This document shows positions 47,860-59,409 of a DNA stretch of 64,000 nt, in pieces. The DNA is taken from contig NW_024466599.1 in NCBI RefSeq assembly GCF_017591425.1, positions 25,706,001-25,770,000 on the forward strand. The letters are read 5' to 3'. A program made the position numbers and the translations under genes. The DNA is from Ochotona curzoniae. Taxonomy: Eukaryota > Chordata > Mammalia > Lagomorpha > Ochotonidae. Below the pieces are notes generated by a model, which was not told the origin of the DNA, did not search any database, and worked only from the letters and a program-made list of their open reading frames with translations. The first letter of the stretch is position 1; each line of letters begins with the position of its first letter.

Positions 47860-48005
47860 TCAGCTGTGTCACGCTGGTGGAAGGTTTTTTTCAGCCTGTA
47901 GAATAGGAAGAACTATGTCGTAAGTTTTGAGGTAAGGTGTCTGTAAGATGACATATCCACATAAAGCCCTGAGCAGAGTGCTCAGTGAGCAAGAGTCATT
48001 ATTGT
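47860..48005 (+). repeat. MIR-like ancient SINE
   Basis: ACATAAAGCCCTGAGCAGAG followed by TGCTCAGTGAGCAAGAGTCA is the 3' half of a MIR. Confidence 0.65.
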
Positions 48006-48179
48006 GTCTTCAATAGAAATTACAATCCTAAAATTTCATCTAGTGGTTTAATATTCTTCATCAGCTTTGAACTATTAAAAGTCCTTATTGATGCCTTAGT
48101 TGTTCTTCTTTTATTTCAATAGCCCTCCCTCCACTCGCATACATGGACTGTTAAGGGACTCTATTCTATTGTATTCAGG

Positions 48180-49140
48180 GCTGCTTTATATCTTCAGAAT
48201 ATCCTTTCTATATTTTGGGAAACCCTTACATTGTAAGACTCTCCTCCCCAAGTGAAAGGTTACGTGTAAAAGTTCTAGCCAGATGTGAGGCAGGGAGTAG
48301 ACACATGGATTGTACCCATCTGATGCAGTTATGCCAAATTTCAGTTCATAAAGAAACAGCTGGAGGCATTGGTTCTTCAATAAGTAGCAAGCAAGAAGGT
48401 AGTGGTGTTTGGTTTTGAAGCAAAAAATAGCAGAAGCTCAGGTGTACAGGCCTGGCTGTCACCATTTTGAGCTGCACACAGGTGGGGACCCCACTATAGG
48501 GTAGGACAGACCTCATAACAGTTTCTTCTGGAGCACCAGAGGTGGAACCTGTTCCTGGCTCTCTCTAGCTTTGCTAATGGTTTTTCCCAATAGTTCTAGC
48601 AAATCTGTGACATGCTCAGATTGAGCAGACTGGAATCTTGCATGTAATTTTGACTCATTGACAATTTCATTGATCCAGTGGGTCACACCTTGTCCTTGCC
48701 TTCTGAGCACTAGCCACGTATTATTATGGAATATGCTGATGAGGGCCTACTGGTTGATTTGTCAGTATCGTGGGTATAGGACTTAAGACCTGTTTGTACA
48801 CTCTGAGTAGCGAGTTTTCATTTGTTCTTGCCTCATCCTCAAATGCGCCACACATTTCTACCATGAGTGGTTTTACGAAGCAAGGATGGAAAACCTTGTT
48901 GCTGCCAAGGACCACTGGGATATTTTTAACATTATTCACAGGCCATACAAAATTATGAGCTTAAAAATGAGCCTGCGGTAGTTTCATTGAATTTCAAGTC
49001 CTGCTGTGGTTGTCTGTCAGGGCCTGGCCAAATGATTTTGCAGATCTTACATGACCCCTCAGGCCTGAAAATCCCCACCCTTGTGACATGGAGAAAGTAA
49101 GACACCATGAGACTACCCATCTCCCTTTTCTGAAACAATA
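48180..49140 (-). repeat. Probable ancient repeat with minus-strand ORF fragments
   Basis: Around 48880-48960 the minus strand reads TATGGCCTGTGAATAATGTT and CCAGTGGTCCTTGGCAGCAA, which resembles a common old mammalian interspersed repeat. Four minus-strand ORFs of 61-71 codons lie side by side here in different frames. I could not name the family, and a decayed retrogene is not excluded. Confidence 0.35.
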
Positions 49141-49534
49141 TATGGACTTGAAGACATCTTTTGCCTATTTCTTTTCAGAATTATTTTCTCATAAAAGAGT
49201 GGTTTTATCTGAAAGGAAACAAATGAAAACACATGCTTACCTACATTACAAATTCCTTCATGATAATAAAAGAATAGCTTTAAAAGAAAGAAAAACTAAT
49301 AAATTAGTCATGTTGTCTACATATATAATGCTGAAAAACTAGTTTACTATTTTGACTGAATTTTCTGAACTCACAGTCATAACATCTCAATTCAATGTTG
49401 GTACAAAGCATTATATTTGAAAGGACTTCAAGCTGATGGAACTTTAGAGTCTCTGTATTACTTATAAATAACCTAATGACTCCATAGTTCTTTCCATATT
49501 CACAAATGCAAAACCTAAAAGAGAATTTCTCATC

Positions 49535-49869
49535 AAGCCTGGTGGGGTGGCTCAGTAGCTAAATTCTCATCTTGCAAGTGCCAGGATCCTATATGAGTGC
49601 CAGTTTGTGTCCTGGCTGCTCTACTTCCCATCCAGCTTCCTGATTGTGGCCTGGGAAAGCAGCAGTGGATGGCCCAAAGTCTTGGGACCCTGCACCCATA
49701 TGGGAGACCAGGAAGAAGTTCCTGATTCCTGGCTTTTGATAAGCTCGACTCAGCTCTGGTTGTTGAGGCTACTTGGGGAATGAACCAACAGATGGAAGAT
49801 CTTCCTCTTGTCTATCCTTCTCTCTGCAAATCTGCTTATCCAATAAAAATTAATAATTCTTTAGAAAAA
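49535..49869 (+). mobile_element. CSINE with target-site duplication
   Basis: AGCCTGGTGGGGTGGCTCAG at the start and AATTAATAATTCTTTAGAAA at the end. GAATTTCTCATC flanks it at 49523-49534 and 49870-49881 (12 bp). Confidence 0.93.
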
Positions 49870-49904
49870 GAATTTCTCATCTAACATATAATTCACATAT
49901 TTTA

Positions 49905-50215
49905 TTGTTTTATTTATTCAAAAAATACAGTGACAGAGGGACTCAGAAAAAGAGATCTTCCATCTGCTAATTCATTTCCCAAATGCCCACAATACTCAGA
50001 GGGCCAAGATAAAGCCAAAAACCCAAGAATTCTATCTGGGAGTCCCATGTGGATGGCAGGTACACAAGTGCTTAGGCCATCACCTGCTGCATCCCACAAG
50101 CATCAGCAGGAAGATGGAGCAGAAGAGGAAACTGGATCAACCTCAGGCACTCCAATATAGGATGCAGGGTCCCAAGTGGCAGCTTATCTCGCTGGATCAT
50201 AACTCCCACCCTACC
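49905..50215 (-). mobile_element. CSINE, minus strand
   Basis: Antisense tail TATTGTTTTATTTATTCAAA, AAAGAGATCTTCCATCTGCT, AATTCATTTCCCAAATGCCC and GCAGCTTATCTCGCTGGATC. It lies close to an opposite-orientation copy, making a potential inverted pair. Confidence 0.82.
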
Positions 50216-50219
50216 TCTT

Positions 50220-51418
50220 GTATATTTTAAATTTTCTCTATACTTGCTCACACCCCCAAAGTATACAGGTTCTATGGATACCATTCAATAGGAGATGATA
50301 GCACTTTGGGAGTGAACTAAGATAATCTACACTTAGTTCTTTAACGAAAATGAATTATCTTCATTTTAAAAATACACACTACATAATTCATTTATGAGAA
50401 ACCAAAACTTTGTCTGTTAGGCAATCATTTGTATCCATGTTGCCTTTCTGCCTGTGGAGAGGGCAATTTGCAAAACTCAATAGTGCCCCATTGTGGAACT
50501 ACGGGACAACTGACATTTAATCAGAGCTTTGCCATTTCCTGTTTCATTTTGTACTCTTAGAATACATTCCCTTACTAAAAGAAATTCTCTCTAGTTTTTA
50601 AACAGTAACTATAATATTTTTTTGATTTGACAAAGCAAAGATCCAGTGCCATCCGTGAATGAATGTGTTATAGATAAATTTATATTTCTTGGAAACAAAA
50701 TACTTTTTGTATGCCTTAACTTGTATGCCTTAATGACTATTTCAAAGGGTAAAGAGAAAATAAAAGCTATTTCTCTAATGTATTGCTGTATTTTGCCAAA
50801 TGTGATACTCCAAGGGTAAGGACATTTACATAACAAAAAGAATGTTAGAAACATAATAGAAAAATCTACAAAGGGGAAGGGCAAAAATAAACATAAAATA
50901 TAATGGCATCTTATTCCTAAGCTTCAGCACATGATTGAATCAATTATATTTTGAGAGAGTTGTGTGTACATTAATTTGCACTTTTTTTGTAATCTTCCTA
51001 TAATGGAATGTGTATTCTGAGAAGTAAAATCTCAGAATTTCACAGGGAGGATGTGCCTGGCCTTTCAAAACCTACTGACCAATATAATCTCCCCTACATC
51101 TGATTGCTGTATGGTTATGATGAATATTTTATTATGCAGTAAGTAGAAACTTTCCTTGTTTAGCTCCCCTCTCCCCCAACATTCCAGTCCTTGATGACAT
51201 GTTGGGGTCTTTCCTGGGTCTTTCTCAGACCAACAACTCCAGGACCTGAAACATTTTTCACAAGACAAGACTTCTGCTTCCTACTCTCACTGACAACTGG
51301 AGAACCATAATGATTGACACCACCTCTAAGTTTGAACCAAAATGTCAAAGGAGAATCATATGAAAGGACACAACCAAGAATACCCATCCAGATGACTTGA
51401 TAAACAAATCTCCATAAA
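50220..51418. other. Unassigned intergenic DNA
   Basis: AT-rich with no recognised repeat or gene. Minus-strand ORFs of 67-91 codons have no recognisable similarity. Confidence 0.4.
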
Positions 51419-51431
51419 AAGTTCATTTTCC

Positions 51432-51769
51432 GGGCCCAGCGCGGTGGCGCAAGTGGTTAAAGGTCCTCACCTTGCACGCGCCCTGGATCCCATATGGGTG
51501 CCGGTTCTAATCCCGGCAGCCCCGCTTCCCTTCCAGCTCCCTGCCTGTGGCCCGGGAAAGCAGTCAAGGATGGCCCAAAGCTTTGGGACCCTGCGCCCGC
51601 GTGGGGAGACCCGGAAGAGGCTCCTGGCTTCGGATCGGCATAGTATCGCCCGTTGCGCTCACTTGGGGAGCGAATCATCGGATGGAAGATCTTCCTCTCT
51701 GTCTCTCCTCTCTGTATATCCGCCTTTCCAATGAAAAAATAATAAAAATAAATCTTTTAAAAAAAAAGA
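51432..51769 (+). mobile_element. Young full-length CSINE with target-site duplication
   Basis: Starts GGGCCCAGCGCGGTGGCGCA, keeps the B box GGTTCTAATCC (51502-51512) and ends AATAAATCTTTTAAAAAAAA. A 13-bp AAGTTCATTTTCC flanks it at 51419-51431 and 51770-51782, allowing one shared base at the 5' junction. Confidence 0.95.
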
Positions 51770-51784
51770 AAGTTCATTTTCCAT

Positions 51785-52890
51785 TAAAATGGGAAAAGCT
51801 CACCAACAAAAACAAAAACAAAAAAACACACAAAAACAACAAGAAACAAGTTGGCAGAATCCTAGAGCAAAAAGTTTCAAAAGTAACGACGGTCTAACAG
51901 TGCTGACAACTGCAAATCATCTGGTACTATAGAAATCTCAAAATGCCAACAATAAGGAAACCAGCAAGGAAACCAAACATGCAGAATGGTAACCACAAAG
52001 ACCATTTCCTTACCAGAGGAATAATTTCAATGGGTTATGATCCAGCAAACTAAGAGCACCTGTTTAGTCCCACTCAGAAACAATCCTCACTGACATACAC
52101 TACTCACAGGATTTCCAGGCTGCCAGAAACAAGAAAAATCACTGACAGATTCAAGTGGTAAGAATGAATCTGGATCTTCTTTTGAGAGTTTTAGAAGCTG
52201 ATGTATCTTACAGAAAAACAAATCAAAAGCCTATGAAGTTAAAGAAACTGACCTTGAACTGTGGGTTCCATTTCCATGAGGTCCTCTTGAACTTGGGTAA
52301 TGAAACTGGGGTGCTAAACCTACATGATTTATATAGAGTTCCCTGATTATAAATTCCCTCTTCCCATCCCCACCCATGCCCAGAGGCAAATCCAAGACAT
52401 CAAGATTTCTAGATCCATTCTATAGCTGGAATTGTCCTATCCACTCTCCTCCAGAGGCTATAGCCCCTCATGCAAGGTGTCTGGCTGTATGCTGGGAGTC
52501 CCTTGTCTTTACTAGACCTTAGATCTTTCATCCTTGTACTGTAAAACCACAGTGCCTTGATTACTAAAACCAAGTCTACCCAGCTTCAGCCCCAGGCCAC
52601 CTGCTGTGCCAACTCACCTCTCATTTCTCTCGTTTTTTTTTTTCTGTTTCGCCATACCCTGGAGACTGCTTCAACTTTCTACAATTATATTAACAGGTAT
52701 GTTTACACATCAGTTTTGCACTTAATCAATCCTACATTACTATTCCAAAGTACTCAAAGCAAGCTACTTTATAAAGGAAAACAGTTTACCACGGCCCATG
52801 GATCTGAAGGCACAAGATCCCCACAGCTAGTGATGGCCTTCTGGTTGGAAGGGTTCAGAGGTAACAGAGCGCCATTTTACAAGAGACAGG
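51785..52890. other. Unassigned intergenic DNA
   Basis: Begins with an A-rich AAAAACAAAAAC-type low-complexity stretch (51805-51845). No gene or repeat family recognised in the rest. Confidence 0.4.
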
Positions 52891-52892
52891 GA

Positions 52893-53112
52893 GCACACAC
52901 ATCTGTGTGTGTGTGTGTGTGTGTGTGATGAGTCTGTGTGTGTCACACATTAGTGTGTGTCACAGGTCTCTGTGTCATGTGTCTGCGTATCACACATCTC
53001 TGTGTGTCGTGTGTGTGTCACACATCTGGATCATACATCTCTGTGTCATGCGTCTAACACATCTGTGTGTGTCATACAGCTGGGTGTCTTGTGTCTGTGT
53101 ATGTGTTCAGTC
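52893..53112. repeat. GT microsatellite grading into a CACACATCTGTGTG minisatellite
   Basis: A perfect (GT)n at 52904-52927 passes into irregular repeats of TGTGTGTCACACATCTCTGT-like units with a period of roughly 15-25 bp. Many units contain CACA...TGTG pairs, so the tract is rich in short inverted repeats. Three overlapping ORFs here are low-complexity artefacts. Confidence 0.9.
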
Positions 53113-53114
53113 TC

Positions 53115-53885
53115 TGTCCCTCTATTACAGAACCACAAGGACTCAATAACGAGTGCTCCATCCCCAACGACCTAATTTAATCCTAATAACTTTGAAAAGG
53201 CCCCAACTCCAAGCATCACAATTGGGTTAACTTTCCATGTTCTTAACACTCATCATTGGGATCAATTTCAATACACAAAAACTATATCCAAGATATAATA
53301 CTTTAAATATGTGCATGTTTATTATAAGCATGTATAATAATGGTTTTTCAGAACTACAGAAAAAGCACTTGGGTAAAATTTTTTGTGCTAAACTTTTGTA
53401 GAAAAAGTGTAATTATTTCCTTGAGCTACGTTTCTAGTATTACATTGATGAATCAAAAGGTATGCATATTTCCAGTGTGTTCATTTTAGCCACTGATGAC
53501 ACTCATGGATGTATCCCTTAGGATATTATTTTTTCCTATTTTAATACTGTTGATGGATGCAATTTTAATCTTTATTAAATTTTGAGCATAATAGTCTAGA
53601 AATCCATAGCATTCCACTCTTCTGAACAGGCACTTACTAGAGATCTGTAAATTAAACCAAAATTAGTCATATTATAGCACAGGATTAATAGTTATGAAAT
53701 TTCCCTTGAGTTTTATTCAAGTGTCAATTTGGTACAGAAAATGGCTTTTCAGTGAAGGGTTACCACTATTATTTTCAACTTGCAGATACAGGAGAGGAAG
53801 GAAAGCTGGAGGATAACAAATGGGTATGTGATATGAAGAGAGGCAGAAAAAAAAACACATCTAATAAGAACACAAATAGATGCCT
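53115..53885. other. Unassigned intergenic DNA
   Basis: AT-rich; no repeat or gene recognised. Confidence 0.4.
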
Positions 53886-53892
53886 ACTCTGG

Positions 53893-54213
53893 GCCTGGTG
53901 CAGTAGTTTGGTGGCTAGAGTCCTCACCTTGCACATGCTGAGATCCCATATGGGTGCCAGCTCATGTCCTGGGAGCCCCACTTCCCTTCTAGCTACCTGC
54001 TTATGACCTGGGAGGATAGTCAAGAATGGCCCAAAGCCTTGGGACCCTGCATTCACCTAGAAGACCCAGAGGAGGCTCCTGCCTCCTGGTTTTGAATCGA
54101 CTCAGCTCCAGCTGTTGTGGCCATCTGGGGAGTGAACCATTGGACAGAGGATCTATTCTGTCTCTCGTCCACTCTGTGAATCTGACTTTCCAATGGAGAT
54201 GAAAAATCTTTAA
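53893..54213 (+). mobile_element. CSINE
   Basis: GGGCCTGGTGCAGTAGTTTG at the start, CATATGGGTGCCAGCTCATG, CAAAGCCTTGGGACCCTGCA and a tail of AGATGAAAAATCTTTAAAAA. It sits directly upstream of an L1 3' end. Confidence 0.92.
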
Positions 54214-54214
54214 A

Positions 54215-55005
54215 AAAAAATAGAATGATACTTACATTTATTATTCATTAGGAAATTGAATAAAAAATCACAATGAGATAACACCTTACATCCACTAGGA
54301 AAGGTTAAAATTAAAAAAAAAGGCCAAATCTAGTGTTGGTGAAGCTAAAGAGAAATAAGAACTCTTACACATTGTTGACAGAAAGGAAAAAGTGTGCTGT
54401 CACCTTGAAAAACAGTTTGGCAGTTCCTCAAAATGCCAAGCATAGAGTTGCCAAATGATCTAATAACTCTTGGGTATCTACCCAAGAGAAATGAAAACAT
54501 ATGTCTACACAAAAACTTATACACAAATGTCCACAGAATCAATATTCATAATAGTACCAAAGTGGAAACAAATGCCCGATCAACTAGTGACATGGCTCAT
54601 CCACATCATGATATATCCATAAACTTAGGCATTATGTTTCTGGAAAAGAAATGAAATACTGGTCTATTCTGCAGCATGAACGAACCTTGTAAACATTAGG
54701 CCTAGTGAAAGACTCTAATCATAGAAGCCTACACATTTTATGATTCCATTTGTATGAAATGCCCCAAATAGGCAAATCCATAGAGACAGAAAATGGGCTA
54801 GTGATTGCCAGTGGAGCTAAGGGGTAGGTAAAGTTCAGGGAATGTTAACAAGTAGTGAGATTTCCATAGGGACAACAAAAATGTTCTAAAATTAGAGCTT
54901 AGTGATGGTTTCATAATTCTGTGAATGTACTAAAAAAGCACTGTATGCTTTATATAACTTTATGAAATTCAAAACATAAATACAATGAAACTTTTTTTTA
55001 GAATG
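54215..55005 (+). mobile_element. Old L1 3' end
   Basis: AATGAGATAACACCTTACAT, CCACTAGGAAAGGTTAAAAT, ACTCTTACACATTGTTGACA, GAGAAATGAAAACATATGTC and AGCCTACACATTTTATGATT are ordered words from the L1 ORF2 end and L1M-type 3' UTR. Confidence 0.88.
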
Positions 55006-55074
55006 AAGAAAAAGATCTACGCTCCAAGCGACTTTCCTTGCCATTTGTTGCTGTTGTTTTGTTTTGCTTTATTT

Positions 55075-55345
55075 TGTTTGATTTGTTTTTTCAGAGAGCG
55101 AGGGATCATCTCTTCCATTCTCTAGTTCACCCCCTAGACAGATGGCTGCAAAAATGGGAACTGGGCCAAACAAAATCGGGCGCCAGGAGCATCTTCCAGG
55201 CCTCCCAAGTGACTGCAAGGGCCCAGGCACTTGAGCCATCTACCATCACCTTCCAGACACATTGGCAATAAGCTGGATTGAAAGTTGGAGCAGGTAGGAC
55301 TTAAACTAGTGCCGTATGAGATGCTGGCATTGCCGGTAGTGGCTT
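55075..55345 (-). mobile_element. CSINE, minus strand, diverged
   Basis: A T-rich antisense tail, then CAGAGAGCGAGGGATCATCT, TTCTCTAGTTCACCCCCTAG and a GTAGTGGCTTTATGC end. Substantial divergence. Confidence 0.75.
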
Positions 55346-55349
55346 TATG

Positions 55350-57178
55350 CCCGATTCCTTGTCCTTCTTCTAAGAATCTGCGTTCTATCAATTACCATTC
55401 CTGTGCATATATAATTCTCACTGATTCAAGAATAATTTGGCACTTTCTTCCAAATGAACAGAACTTACAAGTTCAGATCACATTGACTTCCCTCACTTCA
55501 TTCTTAAAATCGTTGTTTGCTTCTATATTCATCCATTCTTGGTCTTTACTTCTTGTTTTCTAATCATGCAACTCTGTTGGAATAATTGAGCTGCACAGGA
55601 TTTTACAGCCATGTCCGTTAGACTTGTAGAGTGTAATAACTTCTTCATATCAGCTGCCTCCTTGCAAAAAAGCAGGGGGAAGGAAGTTTTTATCCTTTTA
55701 TGATGCATTTAGAAACCCTTGCTTATACTCAAGGTTTGACTTACCACAAACATGTGTCAGTGTAATACAAAATTAAATGCAGAATGCTAACTACTGCATC
55801 CAGCTGTTACTGAACCAATGAAGTGCATATTGTATGGTCTTACAGAAAGAGCATCCTCTCTTTCACTTGTTCTCCCCCATGCCAACTCTGCAGCTGGGAA
55901 ATAGGAGTCATGAAGACATTTTTCAGAAATGTTTTTAAAAAACCAGAATTTCGAAACAAACAGCAGTCCTCCTGGCCCCAATGTTAGTCCCCACAGTACC
56001 ATCCTTTTCCATCCTTCCTGCACCATGTAGCAATCCCATTGTGATTTATGCAACCTGTTTGTAGTTTTTACACACGGGCCTTCTGTATTGCCAATAGTCT
56101 GCTATTGCTATTGGCAATACAGACTATTGGGATTTTCATTATATCAATGAGGCGCTTGAGCAGACCTGGGAGGCAGAGGGCAAAGTATAGCTTGGGCTGT
56201 GGTGGCCCAGGAAGCTCTGCCAAGGACGTAAGCCACAAATCTCCTGCAGGCTGGACTGAGCCTGATCCAGTTGGCCAAAGAGATGGGGAATAGCAACCAC
56301 CTGACTGGAGAGGCTGGGCAGCCTGATGGAGCAAGCCCGTCTTCTTGTTCTTACCATTCCTGTTCTCAGAGATGCTAAAAATGTGGCTGACATGAGAATG
56401 CAACAGATCAGTTTACTTTTCTCCCCAGTAAACTCTCTCACAGCCCTGTCTTTTATTTTTTATGGCTTATGTGAATGCTTTGATATTTTTCTATTTCTTT
56501 TTCCCCTCAAGAACCCATTCTTAAGCGTGTAACATAATGACAAGAAATACACAGTTATTCAAGACAGCATACAAGCAGTTTACATTTTTTCACCTTACTT
56601 TGCCCAAAGGGGAGTTATTTTTTTTTTCCTTTTAAGGTGTTTCCAACTACAAAATTAGGGGAGGAGAGAGGGCAGGCCACACATGAAGAGTGTGCACTCT
56701 GGTTGACTTGAGATCACTTTCAAGTTCAGAGCCAGGAAGCTGAAAACCAAAACAAATGGCAATGTATTTGGCTGCATGTGGTAGGAAATGGCCTTTGCTG
56801 TAATCATAAAATAATTTAACGTAAAAAAAAAACCCTTTAATGATAACTAACAATCTTTTCAATTAATGTTTTCTGTTTTAAACTGGGCTTCCATAGTAAT
56901 TCCTCAAGAGAGATCCTACGTTGCTAAATAGGCATAGTCGGTGTTGTGGTGGAGGAAACAGACCACAGAGTGTATCCCTGGGCCCCGGGACCAGAGCCTG
57001 GTGGTTAAGGTTACAGAGCCTCACATGCAGAAGACTATTGGCAAATAGTTGAAGGGAAAACCATAGCAATCAATAGTATCACAAAGGAAGAACATCAAAT
57101 GAAGAAGAAAGGGACCCAAGGATGAGCCTCCATGACGTCAACAGATGGAGGACAAGCAGAAGAAGCAGTGTCCTAAAG
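55350..57178. other. Unassigned intergenic DNA with an overlapping-hairpin locus
   Basis: No gene or confident repeat recognised. 56082-56130 contains two overlapping perfect inverted repeats (listed separately). Confidence 0.4.
56082..56130. repeat. Two overlapping, mutually exclusive perfect hairpins
   Basis: Hairpin A pairs TCTGTATTGCCAATAG (56082-56097) with CTATTGGCAATACAGA (56108-56123) over 16 bp with a 10-base loop. Hairpin B pairs CCAATAGTCTG (56091-56101) with CAGACTATTGG (56120-56130) over 11 bp with an 18-base loop. The arms overlap, so only one can form at a time. Each arm set carries the CCAAT/ATTGG core. Confidence 0.95.
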
Positions 57179-57181
57179 GAG

Positions 57182-57340
57182 GCTGGCAGAAGTGGCTCAG
57201 CAGGCTAATCATCCACCTGCAAGTGCTGGCATCTTATATAAGCTGTGAAGGATGGCTCAAGGCCACGTGGGAGACTCCTGGTTCCTGGTTTCAGATTGGC
57301 TCAGGTCCAGCCATTGTGGCCGTTTGGGGAAATTAGAGCA
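57182..57340 (+). mobile_element. Internally deleted CSINE
   Basis: GGCAGAAGTGGCTCAGCAGG and GCAAGTGCTGGCATCTTATA are joined to GAAGGATGGCTCAAGGCCAC, skipping most of the middle, and the element ends at CCATTGTGGCCGTTTGGGGA without a tail. Confidence 0.75.
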
Positions 57341-57478
57341 GGTGATAAGAGTACAAGGAGGCAATCAGATAGTGCAGTAGAAATTGACATGTTGAAAATC
57401 TTGTGGCAAATGATAAAATTCAAAAATTGAGAATGGAGCTGAGAAATGTTCTTGATTTCAACTTGAAAACTATTCACT

Positions 57479-57804
57479 GGGCCTGGCGCGGTGGCGCAAG
57501 GGGTTAAAGGTCCTCACCTTGCACGCCTGGGATCCCATATGGGCGCTGGTTCTAATCCCGGCAGCCCCGCTTCCTTTCCAGCTCCCTGCCTGTGGCCTGG
57601 GAAAGCAGTCGAGGACGGCCCAAAGCTTTGGGAACCTGCACCCGCGTGGGAGACCCAGAAGAGGCTCCTGGCTTCGGATCGGCATAGACCGTTGCGCTCA
57701 CTTGGGGAGTGAATCACCGGACGGAAGATCTTCCTCTCTGTCTCTCCTCTCTGTATATCCGCCTTTCCAATGAAAAAATAATAAAAATAAATCTTTAAAA
57801 AAAA
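57479..57804 (+). mobile_element. Young full-length CSINE with target-site duplication
   Basis: It begins GGGCCTGGCGCGGTGGCGCA and ends AATAAATCTTTAAAAAAAA, with the B box GGTTCTAATCC intact at 57549-57559. GAAAACTATTCACT (57465-57478) and GAAAACTTTTCACT (57805-57818) flank it with one mismatch. Confidence 0.95.
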
Positions 57805-57819
57805 GAAAACTTTTCACTT

Positions 57820-59180
57820 CCCCGCCCTTACTTTACAGCCACTATTAGATTTAATTCCTTTCACATGTTTAGGTCTCAACTAAAACGACTGAATTACCAC
57901 CTCTCCCACCTCCATTGCCTCTGCCACTCTTCACACATCACCTGCAGACACGCAATTCCTCCTCTCACCGTTATGCTAAGTATCGGTTTGTTTGTGTGCT
58001 TCTGATCCGAATCTCTTACTAAAAGTAAGCAATATAGAAGGAACTATTGCTCTTCTAATTTGCTCTGGTATCCTCAGCAGCAGGTGTCTGGCTCCTCGTA
58101 GATATCATATACATGCCATGCGACTGCATAGAAGCAGGTCTGACCTCAGGAGACAATGTGGCCCAGCTTCCAGCCTCAATGGCAGAATCACGCCATCAGT
58201 ATCATCTTGCCAAATGAGAGCCTCCCTTTCTGCTAGATTCAACTGCCTGTGACACGGTGGGGTGTGGTTTGTCCCTTCTGAGTCTCACAGAGATTTCATC
58301 TCCATCGCCAATTTTCAAGAGAGGAGAGATTTAACCTGACCATGTTTAGAGGTAAAGCTTTGGGGACCTGAGCAGGAATAGAGGTCATCAAGCATGGCAA
58401 AGAGAGACCAGAAGACGGAGACACGCGGGCACACTCCTTGCACATACTGATGGAATTGCATCTCTGAGCTCTTTGTTCTGTTGATTTATTCCCGTATTCT
58501 TTTGTCCACATCAGGCTGCCTGGACTCCTGTAACTGCAGTTAGTCTCAAGTCCGTTTGTCAGTTCTCTCACTTTGCTCTTTTCTTTCGTTATTTTAGTCT
58601 GGCCATTCTGAGTTCTGAGACTGCATACACTCCGCAGTCAGTTTGCCAACAGCTACAAAATAACTCACTGGAATTTTGATGGGATGAAAAATGGATAGGG
58701 GGCCTTTTTAAGGTGATAATTCTTTCATCAGTAGGAGTGCTAATACTATACAGGCTTCAAAGTGCAGTCAGTACTATTTGTCAGATTAGTGAAAAGCAAA
58801 GATTGAATCCCAAACCCAGTTAGAGAAAGATTAACATATGAAACAACTAGAAGACAAAAAAATATGTAAATCTTACTATCACCTAGGTAATAAAACTAGA
58901 TAATAAATTAAGAGCTCAGTGAAGAAAGGGCTTTCATCAACGTGTTTTTTACACAGTTGCATCCAGTTTTGAGGCCATCACCAAGACTCTTGCCTTAAAA
59001 TCCTTTGCTTATGTTTGAGTTGATGGAAAATCACATTTTCTACTATCGAAAGTCATTACTGTATGTGCTAGAGGAATAGGACTTACGCGTAAGGCATATT
59101 TCAGGTAACAATCGCCTAGACAATGCTCTTGGAGTCCTACTCCTTGGATAGCACAAAGGAGTTTTTGTTGCTGTTGGTAA
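57820..59180. other. Unassigned intergenic DNA
   Basis: No repeat or gene recognised; a 91-codon minus-strand ORF (58296-58571) has no recognisable similarity. Confidence 0.4.
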
Positions 59181-59230
59181 TATAAACTTTTTTTTTCCCC
59201 CTTAAGACTAGTTGCTTTTATTTTCTACAG

Positions 59231-59405
59231 GTTTACTCGAGAACACACCGAGGAAAACGAAGAGTTGCGCTGGAGAGTGGATTTGGAGGAATTCTTCAGT
59301 GTTTTTCATCAGAATTTGGATTCTAAGAATACAGTTAGCTATTTCAGGCAATTTTCCAAGAAGGAAAGGAGAAAGAAACATGAGCAAGAGAAAGTATTTG
59401 GATAA
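59231..59405 (+). CDS. Orphan terminal-exon-like ORF, unrecognised
   Basis: A strong 3' splice-site candidate (T9C5 tract at 59187-59201, then TTTTATTTTCTACAG ending at 59230) is followed by an open frame. Taking one base for a split codon, it begins FTREHTEENEELRWRVDLEE and ends KKHEQEKVFG at TAA 59403-59405 (57 codons). Composition is highly charged, with an acidic start and a Lys/Arg cluster before the end, as in a helical C-terminus. I do not recognise the protein and found no upstream partner exon. No AATAAA follows closely. Another frame is also open across it, so chance is a real possibility. Confidence 0.3.
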
Positions 59406-59409
59406 TTAT

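Noticed and set aside
52907..53175. Cys/Val/Ser-rich ORFs resembling a keratin-associated protein
   Set aside because: They are three-frame readings of a GT-rich minisatellite.
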